The position numbers were made by a program, and so were the translations under genes. The notes beneath the pieces are model-generated. The model searched no databases, was not told the origin of the DNA, and saw only the letters and a program-made list of their open reading frames with translations. A DNA stretch of 64,000 nucleotides from assembly GCF_039655775.1 (NCBI RefSeq), contig NZ_JBBYXJ010000001.1, positions 930,001 to 994,000 of the forward strand, in the 5' to 3' direction. Positions 54,910 to 63,787 of this stretch are shown here, piece after piece. The stretch's first letter is position 1, and each line of letters opens with the position of its first letter. This DNA comes from Iodidimonas sp. SYSU 1G8 (lineage in GTDB: Bacteria > Pseudomonadota > Alphaproteobacteria > SMXS01).

Positions 54910-55941
54910 TTACCCCAGATAGCGGGAGACGCGCGGGCCAAGCGCATTGGCGACGCCCAGCGGCAGCCGCGACCAGACCTGGATCATCAGGCGGTATTTC
55001 GGATTGTTCGGGCTGGCATCCGGTAGCGGGCCGCCCTGCGGCAGGTAGTATTCGTAATGCAGCGGCGCCGCCTCAAAACCGAAATTGCGCTTGAACGCGA
55101 AGGCGCCCGAGCCGACCTTGCTGCGCCCGAAATCGAACAGGGTCGCGCCGCGCGCGCCGGCCCGGCACATCAGGTCGTAGTACATGAAATCGTTCGCACC
55201 CAGAGCCCGCGCCTCCCGTCCGCCGCCGCCATAATAAGGCAGGACCTCGTCGCGGAAGTAGAAATTGAGCACGGAGGAGACCGGGCGTCCGTCATGTTCG
55301 ATGGTCAGGATATCGCTGGAGCCATGGAAGACGCGCAGCAGTTCGGCGAACCAGCGCCTGGGAAACACCGGCGTGCCCAGATTGCGGACGCTGGTGGCGT
55401 ACTGGAGGAAAAACCGGTCGAGGCCGGCATCGACCGTCCCGGTCAGGCCGCGGTCGATCGCCTTGCGCACGACGGCGCGCTGCTTGCGGGGGATGGCCTT
55501 CAGGTTCGCATCCGGATCAGCGCTGATGGCGCGGCGGAACGTGGCGTAGGTCTGATCCTTCGCCGGCCAGCCCAGGCCGGTCGGCGCGCGGCCCCGCAGT
55601 TCGAGATAGTCGGCGCCGACGGAATCGGTCAGGGCGCTAGCCGCTTCGACGAGGGCACGCAGCGCCGCCGGGGTGTCGGCGACCGGGCCGCCATAGACGG
55701 CGAAGGCGCTCGAGCTGATCATGTGGCCGAACAACAGGCTCTTGATCCGGACCAGAGGCAGCACGCCGACGATCTCGCCCGCGGACTCGGCCAGCAGATA
55801 GGGACAGTCATGGCCGAACGCGTTCTCGATGGCGACCTTCCAGCCCGAAAGATGGAAGAAGGTGGCCGACGGGGCACGCTGGACATAGGCGTCCCATTGT
55901 TCATGCCGGTCGGCTGAAAGACGTGTAACGATAAGGCTCAC
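54910..55941 (-). CDS. FemAB-related acyltransferase, XrtA-associated
   Basis: A 343-residue GNAT-fold protein of the FemAB/GNAT_6 type found in PEP-CTERM loci (TIGR03019). Matching segments are SATFFHLSGWKVAIENAFGHD, YLELRGRAPTGL, the central VSSVLNFYFRDEVLPYYGGGGREARALGANDFMYYDLM (read as two parts, PVSSVLNFYFRDEVLPYY and ALGANDFMYYDLM) and TLFDFGRSK. FemAB proteins use aminoacyl-tRNA in peptidoglycan work; the XrtA version probably acylates a glycan. The start is GTG at 55941. It is preceded by the deacetylase with a 24-bp gap. Confidence 0.92.
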   Translation of the reverse strand: MSLIVTRLSADRHEQWDAYVQRAPSATFFHLSGWKVAIENAFGHDCPYLLAESAGEIVGVLPLVRIKSLLFGHMISSSAFAVYGGPVADTPAALRALVEAASALTDSVGADYLELRGRAPTGLGWPAKDQTYATFRRAISADPDANLKAIPRKQRAVVRKAIDRGLTGTVDAGLDRFFLQYATSVRNLGTPVFPRRWFAELLRVFHGSSDILTIEHDGRPVSSVLNFYFRDEVLPYYGGGGREARALGANDFMYYDLMCRAGARGATLFDFGRSKVGSGAFAFKRNFGFEAAPLHYEYYLPQGGPLPDASPNNPKYRLMIQVWSRLPLGVANALGPRVSRYLG

Positions 55942-55965
55942 GCGGCACCCGGCGGGATCGCGGCG

Positions 55966-56790
55966 TCAGGCAGCGCCAAGAAAGACCCGGTCCATCCGGT
56001 CCCATTCGAAATCGCGCAGCGCGCGGCGGATCTTGCCTTCCATGGCGGACAACCGCGTGTAATGCCGCAGGCGCGACCGCAGCGGCGCGCCATGCTGGCG
56101 GGGCTGATCCGGGTCGATCTCCCACGGATGGAAATAGAGCATGGCGGGCTGGCGATCTGCATGGTTCACACGATGCCATGCCCAGCGCGACCACGCATAG
56201 GGAAGAAGCCGGAAATAACCGCCGCCGCCGCACGGCAGACGCCGGCCGGCCACCTCGACCGTGCTCACCGGCACCTCGGTCAGGCCTTCGGTCGCGTAGG
56301 CGAAGCGGTTGCCGCCGGGCATGCCATAAATGTCGTGCGCGATGGGATAGATGCTGGAGCTATAGCGGTGCCCTTCCTCGGCCAACGCCTCATGCGCCCA
56401 CAAGGTGCGGGCATCGATGGAAAAGCTGGCCGCCCGGTAGCCGTTGACGGCGGTCCCGGACAGATCCTCCAGCAAGGCCTTCGTGCGGCGGGTATCCTCG
56501 CGAAATTCGACCGGGGTCATGTCGCCGACCCGGCGGTGGCGAAAACCGTGGCTGGCGACCTCGTGTCCTTCCGCGGCCATGCGGCGGACAAGCGCCGGAT
56601 AGCGCTCCGCCACCCAGCCGAGGGTGAAGAAGGTCGCCTTCACGCCGTGATCGGCGAACACGTCCATGACCAGATGAGTGTTGCGCTCGACGCGGTGCGG
56701 CAGGCTATCCCAGTCGCCCTCGCCGATCTGGCCGGCGAAGGCCTGGACCTGGAAGTAGTCTTCGACGTCGACCGTCAGTGCGTTGCGCAT
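55966..56790 (-). CDS. XrtA-associated polysaccharide deacetylase
   Basis: A 274-residue NodB-fold deacetylase (TIGR03006 type). The metal triad is in TVDVEDYF (residues 6-13) and SHGFRH (80-85), and the catalytic-base region is GYRAASFSID. It removes acetyl groups from N-acetylated sugars of the exopolysaccharide. There is no signal peptide; the usual DUF3473 C-terminal domain ends the protein (MLYFHPWEIDPDQPR). The next gene upstream is the ATPase, 20 bp away, in the same direction. Confidence 0.94.
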   Translation of the reverse strand: MRNALTVDVEDYFQVQAFAGQIGEGDWDSLPHRVERNTHLVMDVFADHGVKATFFTLGWVAERYPALVRRMAAEGHEVASHGFRHRRVGDMTPVEFREDTRRTKALLEDLSGTAVNGYRAASFSIDARTLWAHEALAEEGHRYSSSIYPIAHDIYGMPGGNRFAYATEGLTEVPVSTVEVAGRRLPCGGGGYFRLLPYAWSRWAWHRVNHADRQPAMLYFHPWEIDPDQPRQHGAPLRSRLRHYTRLSAMEGKIRRALRDFEWDRMDRVFLGAA

Positions 56791-56810
56791 CGTTCGGCCG
56801 ATGTCCTTTT

Positions 56811-58193
56811 CTAGCTGTCGCGTGCCGAATCCGACAGCAGTTCATCCAGCGCCCGCACCGTCTTGTCGAGCAGCCGGTCATGAGCCCGGGCCGATTCCTC
56901 CAGACGCTCCAGACGCTCGAGCAACTCGTCCTTCGGGGCGGCTGCCGGCGCAGGAGACGCGGACGTCCCGTTCCGGACCACTTCGGCCAGCACACGGGCA
57001 ATCTCGTCCGGGTCGCGCAGGCGCGCTTCCTTGAGGAAACCATACATCAAAAGCTGCGCGCAGTAGGCATCCATGGAGCCTCCCGCCGAAGACGACGGGG
57101 TGACGGGCGTGCTGCCCGAGCCGGAAAGCGCCGTGGCCAACAGGTTCAGCACCCCGGGGTCAAGCCGGCGCATCTGCTGCAGGAAGCCGTACATCAACAC
57201 CTGGGTTCCCAGATCGTCGAGGCGGGACGGCGTCAGCGGGCCGGTAGCGGACGGCGGCGTCACCGTATCGACCTCCGGCTCGAGGCCGGTCTCGACCGCA
57301 TCGGCCGTGAAACCGACCGAAGGGGCACGATGGACGACCGATGCCGTCTGGTCGGGCGCACCCAAACCTTCCGAATTGCGCTCGACGATGAATTCCGAAA
57401 TCACCTGCTTCACGATGGCCTCGTCAATTTGATGCAGTTCCTCGAGATATCCGAACAGCAGCAGGCGCGAGCACAGCTGGTTCAGCCGGCGCGGCATGCC
57501 GCCGCAGAAGTCGTGAATGGCCTGGATCGCGTCATCCGTGAATGCCGGGTCCTGGTCCCATCCCACAAGCCGCAGACGATGGTGGATGTACTCCCGCGTC
57601 TCGTCCCAGTCGGCCATGGGCAACAGGTGATAGGCGGCGATCACCCGCTGGCGCACCTGCTCGAGCGCCGGATCCTTGGCGAGGCGCCGGCGGAATTCAG
57701 GCTGTCCCACGAGCACCAGCTGGATCAGCGCCGCGCCGCCCACCTGGTAGTTGGACAGCATCCGCAGTTCCTCGAGCGTGGCGTTGCTGAGGTTCTGCGC
57801 CTCGTCGACGATGACCAGCACCCGCTTGCCCGCCTGATGGGCGTCCTGCAGGAACGCCTGCATCCGGCCCAGGACGGCGGCCTTGTCCAGCCCTTCGTGC
57901 TGGATACCGAGACCGCCCGCGACCATGCGCAGGATGGTATCCGGCTCGAGTTGGGTGGTCACGACCTTGGCGATGAAGTAGCGGTCGCGATCGATGGTAT
58001 TGAGCAAGTTCCCAACGACGGTGGTCTTGCCCGCCCCGATCTCGCCGGTGATGACAATGAAGCCTTCGCCCTGGCTGAGCCCGTAGGTCAGATAGGCCAT
58101 CGCCTTACTGTGGGTCCGGCTGCCGTAATAGAAGCGCGGATCAGGCGTCAGCTGAAAGGGTATTCCGGTTAGCTTGTAGAAACTGCTGTACAC
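56811..58193 (-). CDS. XrtA-associated AAA+ ATPase with repeated C-terminal modules
   Basis: A 460-residue ExeA/GspA-like ATPase (TIGR03015 type). It opens YSSFYKLTGIPFQLTPDPRF; Walker A GEIGAGKTT lies at about 50-58 and Walker B VLVIVDEAQNL near 126. The lid is PRRLNQLCSRLLLFGYLEEL at 234-253. The tail, beyond the usual 270-350 residues, carries two more copies of that lid helix-turn-helix (about 324-355 and 374-406) and a final heptad coil (about 422-450), with Pro/Ser-rich linkers. GTG at 58193 fits GAGGT six bases upstream; GTG 58199 is rejected. Confidence 0.92.
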   Translation of the reverse strand: MYSSFYKLTGIPFQLTPDPRFYYGSRTHSKAMAYLTYGLSQGEGFIVITGEIGAGKTTVVGNLLNTIDRDRYFIAKVVTTQLEPDTILRMVAGGLGIQHEGLDKAAVLGRMQAFLQDAHQAGKRVLVIVDEAQNLSNATLEELRMLSNYQVGGAALIQLVLVGQPEFRRRLAKDPALEQVRQRVIAAYHLLPMADWDETREYIHHRLRLVGWDQDPAFTDDAIQAIHDFCGGMPRRLNQLCSRLLLFGYLEELHQIDEAIVKQVISEFIVERNSEGLGAPDQTASVVHRAPSVGFTADAVETGLEPEVDTVTPPSATGPLTPSRLDDLGTQVLMYGFLQQMRRLDPGVLNLLATALSGSGSTPVTPSSSAGGSMDAYCAQLLMYGFLKEARLRDPDEIARVLAEVVRNGTSASPAPAAAPKDELLERLERLEESARAHDRLLDKTVRALDELLSDSARDS

Positions 58194-58199
58194 AGGCAC

Positions 58200-58204
58200 A
58201 CCTC
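58200..58204 (-). promoter_or_regulatory. Shine-Dalgarno site GAGGT selecting the GTG at 58193
   Basis: GAGGT on the minus strand lies six bases before the GTG at 58193 but directly abuts the GTG at 58199, so translation should start at 58193 (MYSSFYKLTG). Confidence 0.6.
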
Positions 58205-58255
58205 GTCATGCGGTCAAGCCCGGCCCGGATAGCCCCCACCATCCCTTGCCAAACC

Positions 58256-58276
58256 AGGCACTCGTTCCACGTGCCT
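58256..58276. promoter_or_regulatory. 6-bp inverted repeat upstream of the XrtA ATPase gene
   Basis: AGGCAC and GTGCCT are separated by TCGTTCCAC, 63 bp before the ATPase start. Together with the AT-richer stretch at 58310-58370 (containing ATTCATTTGAAT) this makes a candidate promoter/operator in the 211-bp gap after the outer-membrane protein gene. Confidence 0.35.
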
Positions 58277-58404
58277 AATGAGGTAGTGAGATTCACGACG
58301 GGAGGCAAATGGATTCATTTGAATGAAATCAAACGCATATATGAATCGACTTGAACGCAAATCTTAGCATTCGGGGGCCTCGCCCGGACCATATCTAGAC
58401 TCGG

Positions 58405-59877
58405 TCAGAAGTTGGCGCGCAGAGAAAGCTGCACCACATTTTCCGTCTGGTCGCGAACATTGACGTTCGAATCGAGGGTCGAAAAGATATAGGCCAACTC
58501 GGCCTGGGCATATTTCGAGAAGTCGTAATGGATTTCGGCGCGTACACCGTAGAAATTATCGACCCGGCTTGGGCCCAGATCGAAATCGGTATGACGGTGG
58601 CGCAACTGCAGCACCGCGCGCAGGCGTTCGTTCAGACGGCGTGAAAGACGACTCTTGATGTCGTATTCATGCACTTCCCGGCCGGTCGTGTCGAACACCC
58701 GCTCTTCGTAATAGGCTCGCGTGTCGAAGGTCGTGCGGCGGTGATCGTACTGGAAATTCACTTCCAGACGATTGCTGCGGAACGTGTCGTTCTCGACGCC
58801 GAACACGATGTCGTCGGGATCGAGAATGCTGCCGAAATCGCTGACGAAGAAATCGAAGTCGTTGAACTGCCCGTCCTCGTTGATATCGGCGAAGCGCCGC
58901 TGGGTCGTGGTGATCTCGTGCTTGTAGCTGAGCCCCACCTTGAAGCGCTTGCGGCGATACATCGCCTCGGCACTGAAGGAGGTATCGCCGTCCATCTTGC
59001 CGTAACGCACGGTGACGTCGGTATTACGGGTCGGATTGAACCGCAGGCCCGCATCCCAGACAAAATCGTCGATGTTCTCGCTGAGATCGGGATCCTCGAT
59101 CTTCTCCCAGCCGGCCGAACCGACGAGCCCGAGCCAGCGCACGAAGCGGTACTCGGCCTCGGCGCGGGCGAGGATTTCCCGGGACTGCCGTCCATCGCCG
59201 CGGCTGCGATCGTCATAGCGTCCAAGCAGGTTCCAGCGCAGCCGGCCGAGGCGATCGCCGCTATCCGCGCGGACTTCGCCCGTATGGCTGAGATAATTGT
59301 CGATGAAGCGCGGCGTCGGATCGTTCGCCTTGGGCTGCGACACGGTGACGTAGCGCAGCCGGTACATCCAGCGCATATCGGCGATATCGAAGAGCCGGTG
59401 CACGAAATAGGGCTCGACCGTATAGGACTGCGTCTGACGCCGATTGATGGAATAATTGTCGGACGAGAAGGTCACGGACTGCGTGTTGTCGACGAAGGGT
59501 TCGGCGATGATGCCTGTCGCGTCGATGTAGAAATGATCCTCGATCGGCTCGATGCGCAGTTTCGACGTGAGATGATTGCGCCACTCGGTCCGGCCATCGC
59601 GCGAGAACTGGAGGAAGCTGCCCTCGTAGTCGGCCTGGAACTTCAGCCTTTTGCCGTCGACCTCGACGGCAAGCCCGGGATTGACCCGGAACACCACGTC
59701 GGATTCCTTGCCCGGATTGTCCAGGTCCACATTGTCGGTATAGCTGACCTGGGCGTCCATGCGCGGCGTCACGCGCCATTTCGCGGCGGTGGCGGCATGC
59801 GCGGCGGCCAGCGCCGACCCCGCGACGACGGATATTACAATAAGACGTTTCGGGTCTCTGACCCGGCGGCGAGTCAC
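58405..59877 (-). CDS. XrtA-associated outer-membrane beta-barrel protein
   Basis: A 490-residue exported protein of the TIGR03016 family (PEP-CTERM-associated outer-membrane protein). The signal peptide VISVVAGSALAAAHAATA ends near residue 32, and the mature N-terminus KWRVTPRMDAQVSYTDNVDL is typical. The rest is alternating amphipathic strands with many Arg/Tyr/Asp residues, ending in aromatic/Phe (SLRANF), the classic C-terminal sorting signal for BamA. It probably aids export of the polymer. The start is GTG at 59877 with GGAGGG upstream. Confidence 0.92.
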   Translation of the reverse strand: MTRRRVRDPKRLIVISVVAGSALAAAHAATAAKWRVTPRMDAQVSYTDNVDLDNPGKESDVVFRVNPGLAVEVDGKRLKFQADYEGSFLQFSRDGRTEWRNHLTSKLRIEPIEDHFYIDATGIIAEPFVDNTQSVTFSSDNYSINRRQTQSYTVEPYFVHRLFDIADMRWMYRLRYVTVSQPKANDPTPRFIDNYLSHTGEVRADSGDRLGRLRWNLLGRYDDRSRGDGRQSREILARAEAEYRFVRWLGLVGSAGWEKIEDPDLSENIDDFVWDAGLRFNPTRNTDVTVRYGKMDGDTSFSAEAMYRRKRFKVGLSYKHEITTTQRRFADINEDGQFNDFDFFVSDFGSILDPDDIVFGVENDTFRSNRLEVNFQYDHRRTTFDTRAYYEERVFDTTGREVHEYDIKSRLSRRLNERLRAVLQLRHRHTDFDLGPSRVDNFYGVRAEIHYDFSKYAQAELAYIFSTLDSNVNVRDQTENVVQLSLRANF

Positions 59878-59908
59878 ACCCAGCGCCCTCCCCCCAAGAA
59901 CGCCAAGG

Positions 59909-61111
59909 CTAGCTCCTATAGTACTCGTAATAGGACCCGAATCTGACCTTGCCGCCCATGAAGCGGGACTTATTCAACAGCATGCTGATGTTGCGGCAGT
60001 CGCTGATCAGCGACAGCGCTTCCATCACCTGGGTCTCCCTTGTCCGGTCGGCCTCGACCACGAAAAGGATCTGGCCCATGCGGGCCGCGAGCACGCCGGG
60101 CGCGCTGCTGGCGAGCACGGGCGAGCTGTCGAAGATCACGATACGGTCATGATAGCGCCGCGCCATTTCCTGGAGCAGGGCCGCCATCTTGTCGCTGGAC
60201 AGCAACTCGGTCGCGCCGGGATGGGGCCGGCCGGCCGGCAGCACGGTCAGATTGTCGATATTGGTGCGCAACAGGCAGTCCGCCACATCGAGGCGGTCGT
60301 CGACCAGCACGTCGATGAGGCCCTTGTCCGCCTCGATATCAAGGGCGCTGAGCAACTGGGGCCGCGCCACGTCGGCATCGACGAGCATGACCGTCAGATC
60401 CCGCTCGGACGCGATGCTGAGCGCCAGATTGATGGAACAGAAGGTCTTGCCCTCGCCCGGCTGGGTACTGGTCACCATCAGCAGATTGCCGTTGGGAATC
60501 AGGTCCGGGCTGCTTGGCAGCGCCTTGCGCAGCAATTGCCGCTTCACGATGCGGAACTCTTCCGCGACGCGGGTCGGCGCATCATCCGGCACGATGAAAC
60601 CACCCTGGCGCAACCGGTCCAGATCAATCATCGCCGATTGGGACCGGCGGCGCTCCCGCGGGGTCCGGCCTTCGGTCGCCGTTGGCTGAGCGTGGGGCTG
60701 GAGCTGGCGGAACGGCACCGCCTGCGGCGCAGGCTGCTCGACGACAGGGGGAGCCGCCTGATCCGTGGACGGAGCGCCGCGGGGAACCGAGGCGATGATT
60801 TCGGGCCGGAACGGCGGCCGGACCGCTTCCGTTTCAGGCGCCGACGGAATCGTCACTGGACCGGCGTCCGGCGACTGCGCCAACGGCGGCTCGACCGGAG
60901 ATGGCTCAGCCGGAAGCTCGGTGTGGGGCTGCTGGCTCTGCGGCGCCGGCGCCGCGGGGACGGCCGCTGCGTCCGCGTTGATCGACTCCCCATCTTCCGG
61001 GGATTTTTCGGGCTGCCTCTCCTCCGGACGCTCAGGTTCCAGAGAAAAGGCCGAAGAAATCCGTTGGGCTGCGCGTTCGATCAGGCTTCTGCTCGACTCC
61101 TGCGCACCCAT
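59909..61111 (-). CDS. XrtA-associated tyrosine autokinase (BY-kinase)
   Basis: A 400-residue cytoplasmic BY-kinase (TIGR03018 type) that works with the chain-length protein encoded just upstream. Residues 30-150 are Pro/Ala/Glu-rich and disordered. The kinase core has Walker A STQPGEGKT (215-223), Walker A' VMLVDADVARP (241-251) and Walker B IVIFDSSPV (324-332). The C-terminal Tyr cluster YYEYYRS (394-400) is the autophosphorylation site. The ATG at 61111 overlaps the upstream stop (TGATG) with GGGGAA before it; GTG at 61126 is the alternative. Confidence 0.93.
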   Translation of the reverse strand: MGAQESSRSLIERAAQRISSAFSLEPERPEERQPEKSPEDGESINADAAAVPAAPAPQSQQPHTELPAEPSPVEPPLAQSPDAGPVTIPSAPETEAVRPPFRPEIIASVPRGAPSTDQAAPPVVEQPAPQAVPFRQLQPHAQPTATEGRTPRERRRSQSAMIDLDRLRQGGFIVPDDAPTRVAEEFRIVKRQLLRKALPSSPDLIPNGNLLMVTSTQPGEGKTFCSINLALSIASERDLTVMLVDADVARPQLLSALDIEADKGLIDVLVDDRLDVADCLLRTNIDNLTVLPAGRPHPGATELLSSDKMAALLQEMARRYHDRIVIFDSSPVLASSAPGVLAARMGQILFVVEADRTRETQVMEALSLISDCRNISMLLNKSRFMGGKVRFGSYYEYYRS

Positions 61112-62685
61112 CAACCCGTTCCCCACAGCGCCACTGGTCCGATCCGGTAGGTCATGACGAATACATATGCCACAATAAGACCGACCAGGACGACAGAGAA
61201 AGACGCGATCTCGACCCTTTTCCGCCGACTGTAACTATCGAACGACACTGCCGAAATGGTGCCGAGCACCGGAAGATCGAAACTGGCGCGCAGGCGGTTC
61301 GCGGTGGAGAAGGTGTGATGGACCTGGCTGAGCAGGAATGCCACGCCCAGACCGGCGCCGAGCCCGACCAGCAGGGACGCGGACAGCAAGGCGGCGCGGT
61401 TGGGGCTGCTGGGGCCACGCGGCAGATCCGGCGGCTCGATGACGCGGAACTGCACCTTGTCGGTCTTGCCTTCCAGATCCTGTGTGATCCGCGCGGACTC
61501 GCGGCGCTGCAACAGATCTTCGTACTTCTTCTTCACGATATCATAGTCACGATCCAAGCGAAGCAACTCGGCCTCGACATTCGGGACCGTCTTGGCGAGC
61601 TCGTCCAATTGGGCGATCATCTGCTCCTGCTCGGCCATGCGCGCACGCAAGCTGGCGATCGCCGTGTCGGTTTCCACCAGCTTGACCTGAATCTGCTCCC
61701 ATACGGGATTGACCATGGTCGCGTTCGGATTGAGCGGGCTTTCCTCGCCGCCATCATTGGAGGCCGCCGCCGTCGCCTTCTCCTGATTGAACGTCTCGAT
61801 GGCCTTGTCCAGTGACTCCTGCGCGGCGATCACGTCGGGATGAACAGGCGTGTATCCCATCGCGTCCAGTTCGGCCAGCTTCCGACGCATCTCGGCGACC
61901 TGGTCTCCTGACGTGAAGGAATCCTTGTTGGTCCCGCCCGCGGTTCGGATGGCGATGAACTTTGGCACGTTCACCGCCTGCTTGCCCAATTCGGTGCGGG
62001 TCAGCACCGCGTCGTTGTACTGACGCCGGCGATCGACCAGTTCGCTCTTCTCGCGCTGCATGCGCGCATAGTAGTTGTCGTCACCGGGAAGCATGCCGAT
62101 GTTATCGCGGCGGAACGTGGCGCGGCGCTGTTCGGCCTCGGACAGCTGCTGCTCGTAATCCCGGATCTGTTCGTCCAGGAAGCGACGCGCCTGGGAAATG
62201 TCCTGGCGGCTCAGACCGAGATTGCTCTCGACGAAGATGGTCAACAGCGACTGGACCACACGCTGGGCCTTCTGACGATCGTGATCCTCATAGGACAGGC
62301 GGAACAGGTTGGGGGCCACGGGCGTCAGCTGCACCTTGCTGCGGATCTGGTTGGCCATGGCGGCGACCTGAGCGTCGCTGGTGGCGCCGAGATCCAGATC
62401 GGACATGCGCAGCACGCGTTCCATGTTGGGACGGCTGAGCAGCGTCTGCTGCATCACCTGAACCTGCCGGTTGACATCGACGGCGACGGTCACGCCCTCG
62501 AGCAGGTCCTTCAGCATGGTGTCGGTGTCGATGTAGATCTGGGCCGAGGATTCATATTTGTCGGGAATGGAGGTGACGTACATCCATCCGCCCAGCGTCA
62601 CCAGCCAGGCGACGCCTAACGCATACCAGCGCCTAAGCCAGAGCGACCTGAGCAGGAGAAGCAGTTGTACATAGTTATCGTTCAT
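61111..62685 (-). CDS. XrtA-associated polysaccharide chain-length determinant
   Basis: A 524-residue Wzz/GNVR-type inner-membrane protein (TIGR03007). A first membrane helix is at about residues 20-38 (YALGVAWLVTLGGWMYV), followed by the Wzz beta-domain (YESSAQIYIDTDTMLKDLL), long coiled coils and GNVR-like LDRDYDIVKKKYEDLLQRRESARI. Two further helices are near 430-450 and 495-515. It controls polymer length with the kinase, whose start it overlaps. A putative promoter lies about 80 bp upstream. Confidence 0.94.
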   Translation of the reverse strand: MNDNYVQLLLLLRSLWLRRWYALGVAWLVTLGGWMYVTSIPDKYESSAQIYIDTDTMLKDLLEGVTVAVDVNRQVQVMQQTLLSRPNMERVLRMSDLDLGATSDAQVAAMANQIRSKVQLTPVAPNLFRLSYEDHDRQKAQRVVQSLLTIFVESNLGLSRQDISQARRFLDEQIRDYEQQLSEAEQRRATFRRDNIGMLPGDDNYYARMQREKSELVDRRRQYNDAVLTRTELGKQAVNVPKFIAIRTAGGTNKDSFTSGDQVAEMRRKLAELDAMGYTPVHPDVIAAQESLDKAIETFNQEKATAAASNDGGEESPLNPNATMVNPVWEQIQVKLVETDTAIASLRARMAEQEQMIAQLDELAKTVPNVEAELLRLDRDYDIVKKKYEDLLQRRESARITQDLEGKTDKVQFRVIEPPDLPRGPSSPNRAALLSASLLVGLGAGLGVAFLLSQVHHTFSTANRLRASFDLPVLGTISAVSFDSYSRRKRVEIASFSVVLVGLIVAYVFVMTYRIGPVALWGTG

Positions 62686-62770
62686 GATTCGTCTTCGGAG
62701 CCGTTGAGCTTCTAAAGCCCCTTCCTCGTTAGGTTTATCGCGCTCCCATTCGCGAACCCGTTGATAGGCC

Positions 62771-62800
62771 AGTATACCGCGAAAGCGGCGGAACCGACAG
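62771..62800 (-). promoter_or_regulatory. Putative promoter for the chain-length/kinase genes
   Basis: On the minus strand a good -10 hexamer TATACT (62776-62771) follows, after 18 bp, a weak -35 CTGTCG (62800-62795). Transcription would start about 80 bases before the ATG at 62685. The 245-bp gap holds no gene. Confidence 0.4.
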
Positions 62801-62930
62801 TAGGGCCTTTGGAGAGTTCCCTCACGCCGGAAAACATCCGAACCGGACGCCTTCCCCTCGTGTTCTCCAGGGCGACAACCGCCAACTTCCTAACGAACAA
62901 TTCCTCGACTATGTGTGGCTGCCCAGCCGC

Positions 62931-63575
62931 TCAGAAAAAGCTTTCCGGGATGATGATCACATCGCCGGGATTGATTTTCACATTGGCGGAGGTGTCACCA
63001 TCACGGATCAGGTCGCTGATCCGTACAGTGTACTCCTCCTGCTTGTTCTCCTGTACGTTGTAACGCACGAGCGTGGACCTGTTGCCGGCGGCATATTCCG
63101 TCAGTCCGCCCACGCTGATCATCACATCGAGCAATGTCATGTTGGAGCGGAACGGGATCGCCTGCGGCTCGGTTGCCTCGCCGACGACGCGCACCTGCTG
63201 CGCGAACGGGCCGGTGAATCCCGAGACGATCACGGTCACGATCGGGTTGCGAATATACTTGGAGAGCGCCTGTTCGATATCGCGCGCCAGCTGCGTCGGC
63301 GTTTTGCCGGTGGCGGCCAGATCCTCGATCAGGGGGACCGAAATACGGCCATCGGGGCGCACGGTCACGGTCGTCGTGACTTCCTGGTTGCGCCAGACGA
63401 AGACGTTGATGGTGTCGAGGGGACCGATGATGTAATCCGGCCCGGGCCCTTCATTGGGGGAGACGAATTCGGCGGAGGGCAGCGAACCATGGCGGGCACC
63501 GCAGGCGGCGACCAACAGGACCATGACCCCCAGAATGATTGACCGCGTCACGTTCTTCACAATTCCGACCGTCAA
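62931..63575 (-). CDS. XrtA-associated polysaccharide export lipoprotein
   Basis: A 214-residue lipoprotein of the Wza-like TIGR03027 family. The lipobox LVAACG places the acylated Cys at residue 25. The poly-export domain follows (YIIGPLDTINVFVWRNQEVT...TVRPDGRISVPLIEDLAATG) and one SLBB domain (RVVGEATEPQAIPFRSNMTLLDVMI) ends in INPGDVIIIPES. It is shorter than the capsule-locus homologue (389 residues), as is normal for this family. The start is TTG at 63575, supported by GGGAAG five bases upstream. A second Wza-like gene in one window is notable. Confidence 0.94.
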   Translation of the reverse strand: MTVGIVKNVTRSIILGVMVLLVAACGARHGSLPSAEFVSPNEGPGPDYIIGPLDTINVFVWRNQEVTTTVTVRPDGRISVPLIEDLAATGKTPTQLARDIEQALSKYIRNPIVTVIVSGFTGPFAQQVRVVGEATEPQAIPFRSNMTLLDVMISVGGLTEYAAGNRSTLVRYNVQENKQEEYTVRISDLIRDGDTSANVKINPGDVIIIPESFF

Positions 63576-63580
63576 GCCGA

Positions 63581-63586
63581 CTTCCC
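63581..63586 (-). promoter_or_regulatory. Shine-Dalgarno site GGGAAG before the TTG start at 63575
   Basis: GAGGGAAG on the minus strand, five bases before the TTG, supports initiation at this rare codon over the GTG at 63560. Confidence 0.55.
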
Positions 63587-63593
63587 TCGCCTA

Positions 63594-63606
63594 GTAACCT
63601 GGTTAC
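63594..63606. promoter_or_regulatory. Perfect 6-1-6 inverted repeat upstream of XrtA export gene
   Basis: GTAACC-T-GGTTAC lies 19 bp upstream of the start at 63575 in the 212-bp gap after the PLP decarboxylase gene. The short spacer and perfect arms suggest a dimeric regulator site rather than a terminator. Confidence 0.45.
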
Positions 63607-63787
63607 CAAGACACCGCCCCAAGACGACGTCATTCCGAGCAGCGGATGTGTAGCCCACCAAGATGCCAGCACTTCTCGGAACACTTGATCCGAGGATATA
63701 CTGACAATTCCTTTGTTTCACTAGCAAATTGTGTATTCCGGGTATGCTCCGGAGCGACGCAGGCCGTGGCGGATTCGACCCTGCCGG

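Noticed and set aside
58256-58276. Sigma-54 (-24/-12) promoter before the XrtA ATPase gene
   Set aside because: GGCACG is present, but the -12 GC is absent at the required 10-bp spacing.
59759-61150. 463-codon plus-strand ORF opposite the BY-kinase gene
   Set aside because: Antisense to a kinase with intact Walker motifs; the translation lacks protein-like hydrophobic patterning.
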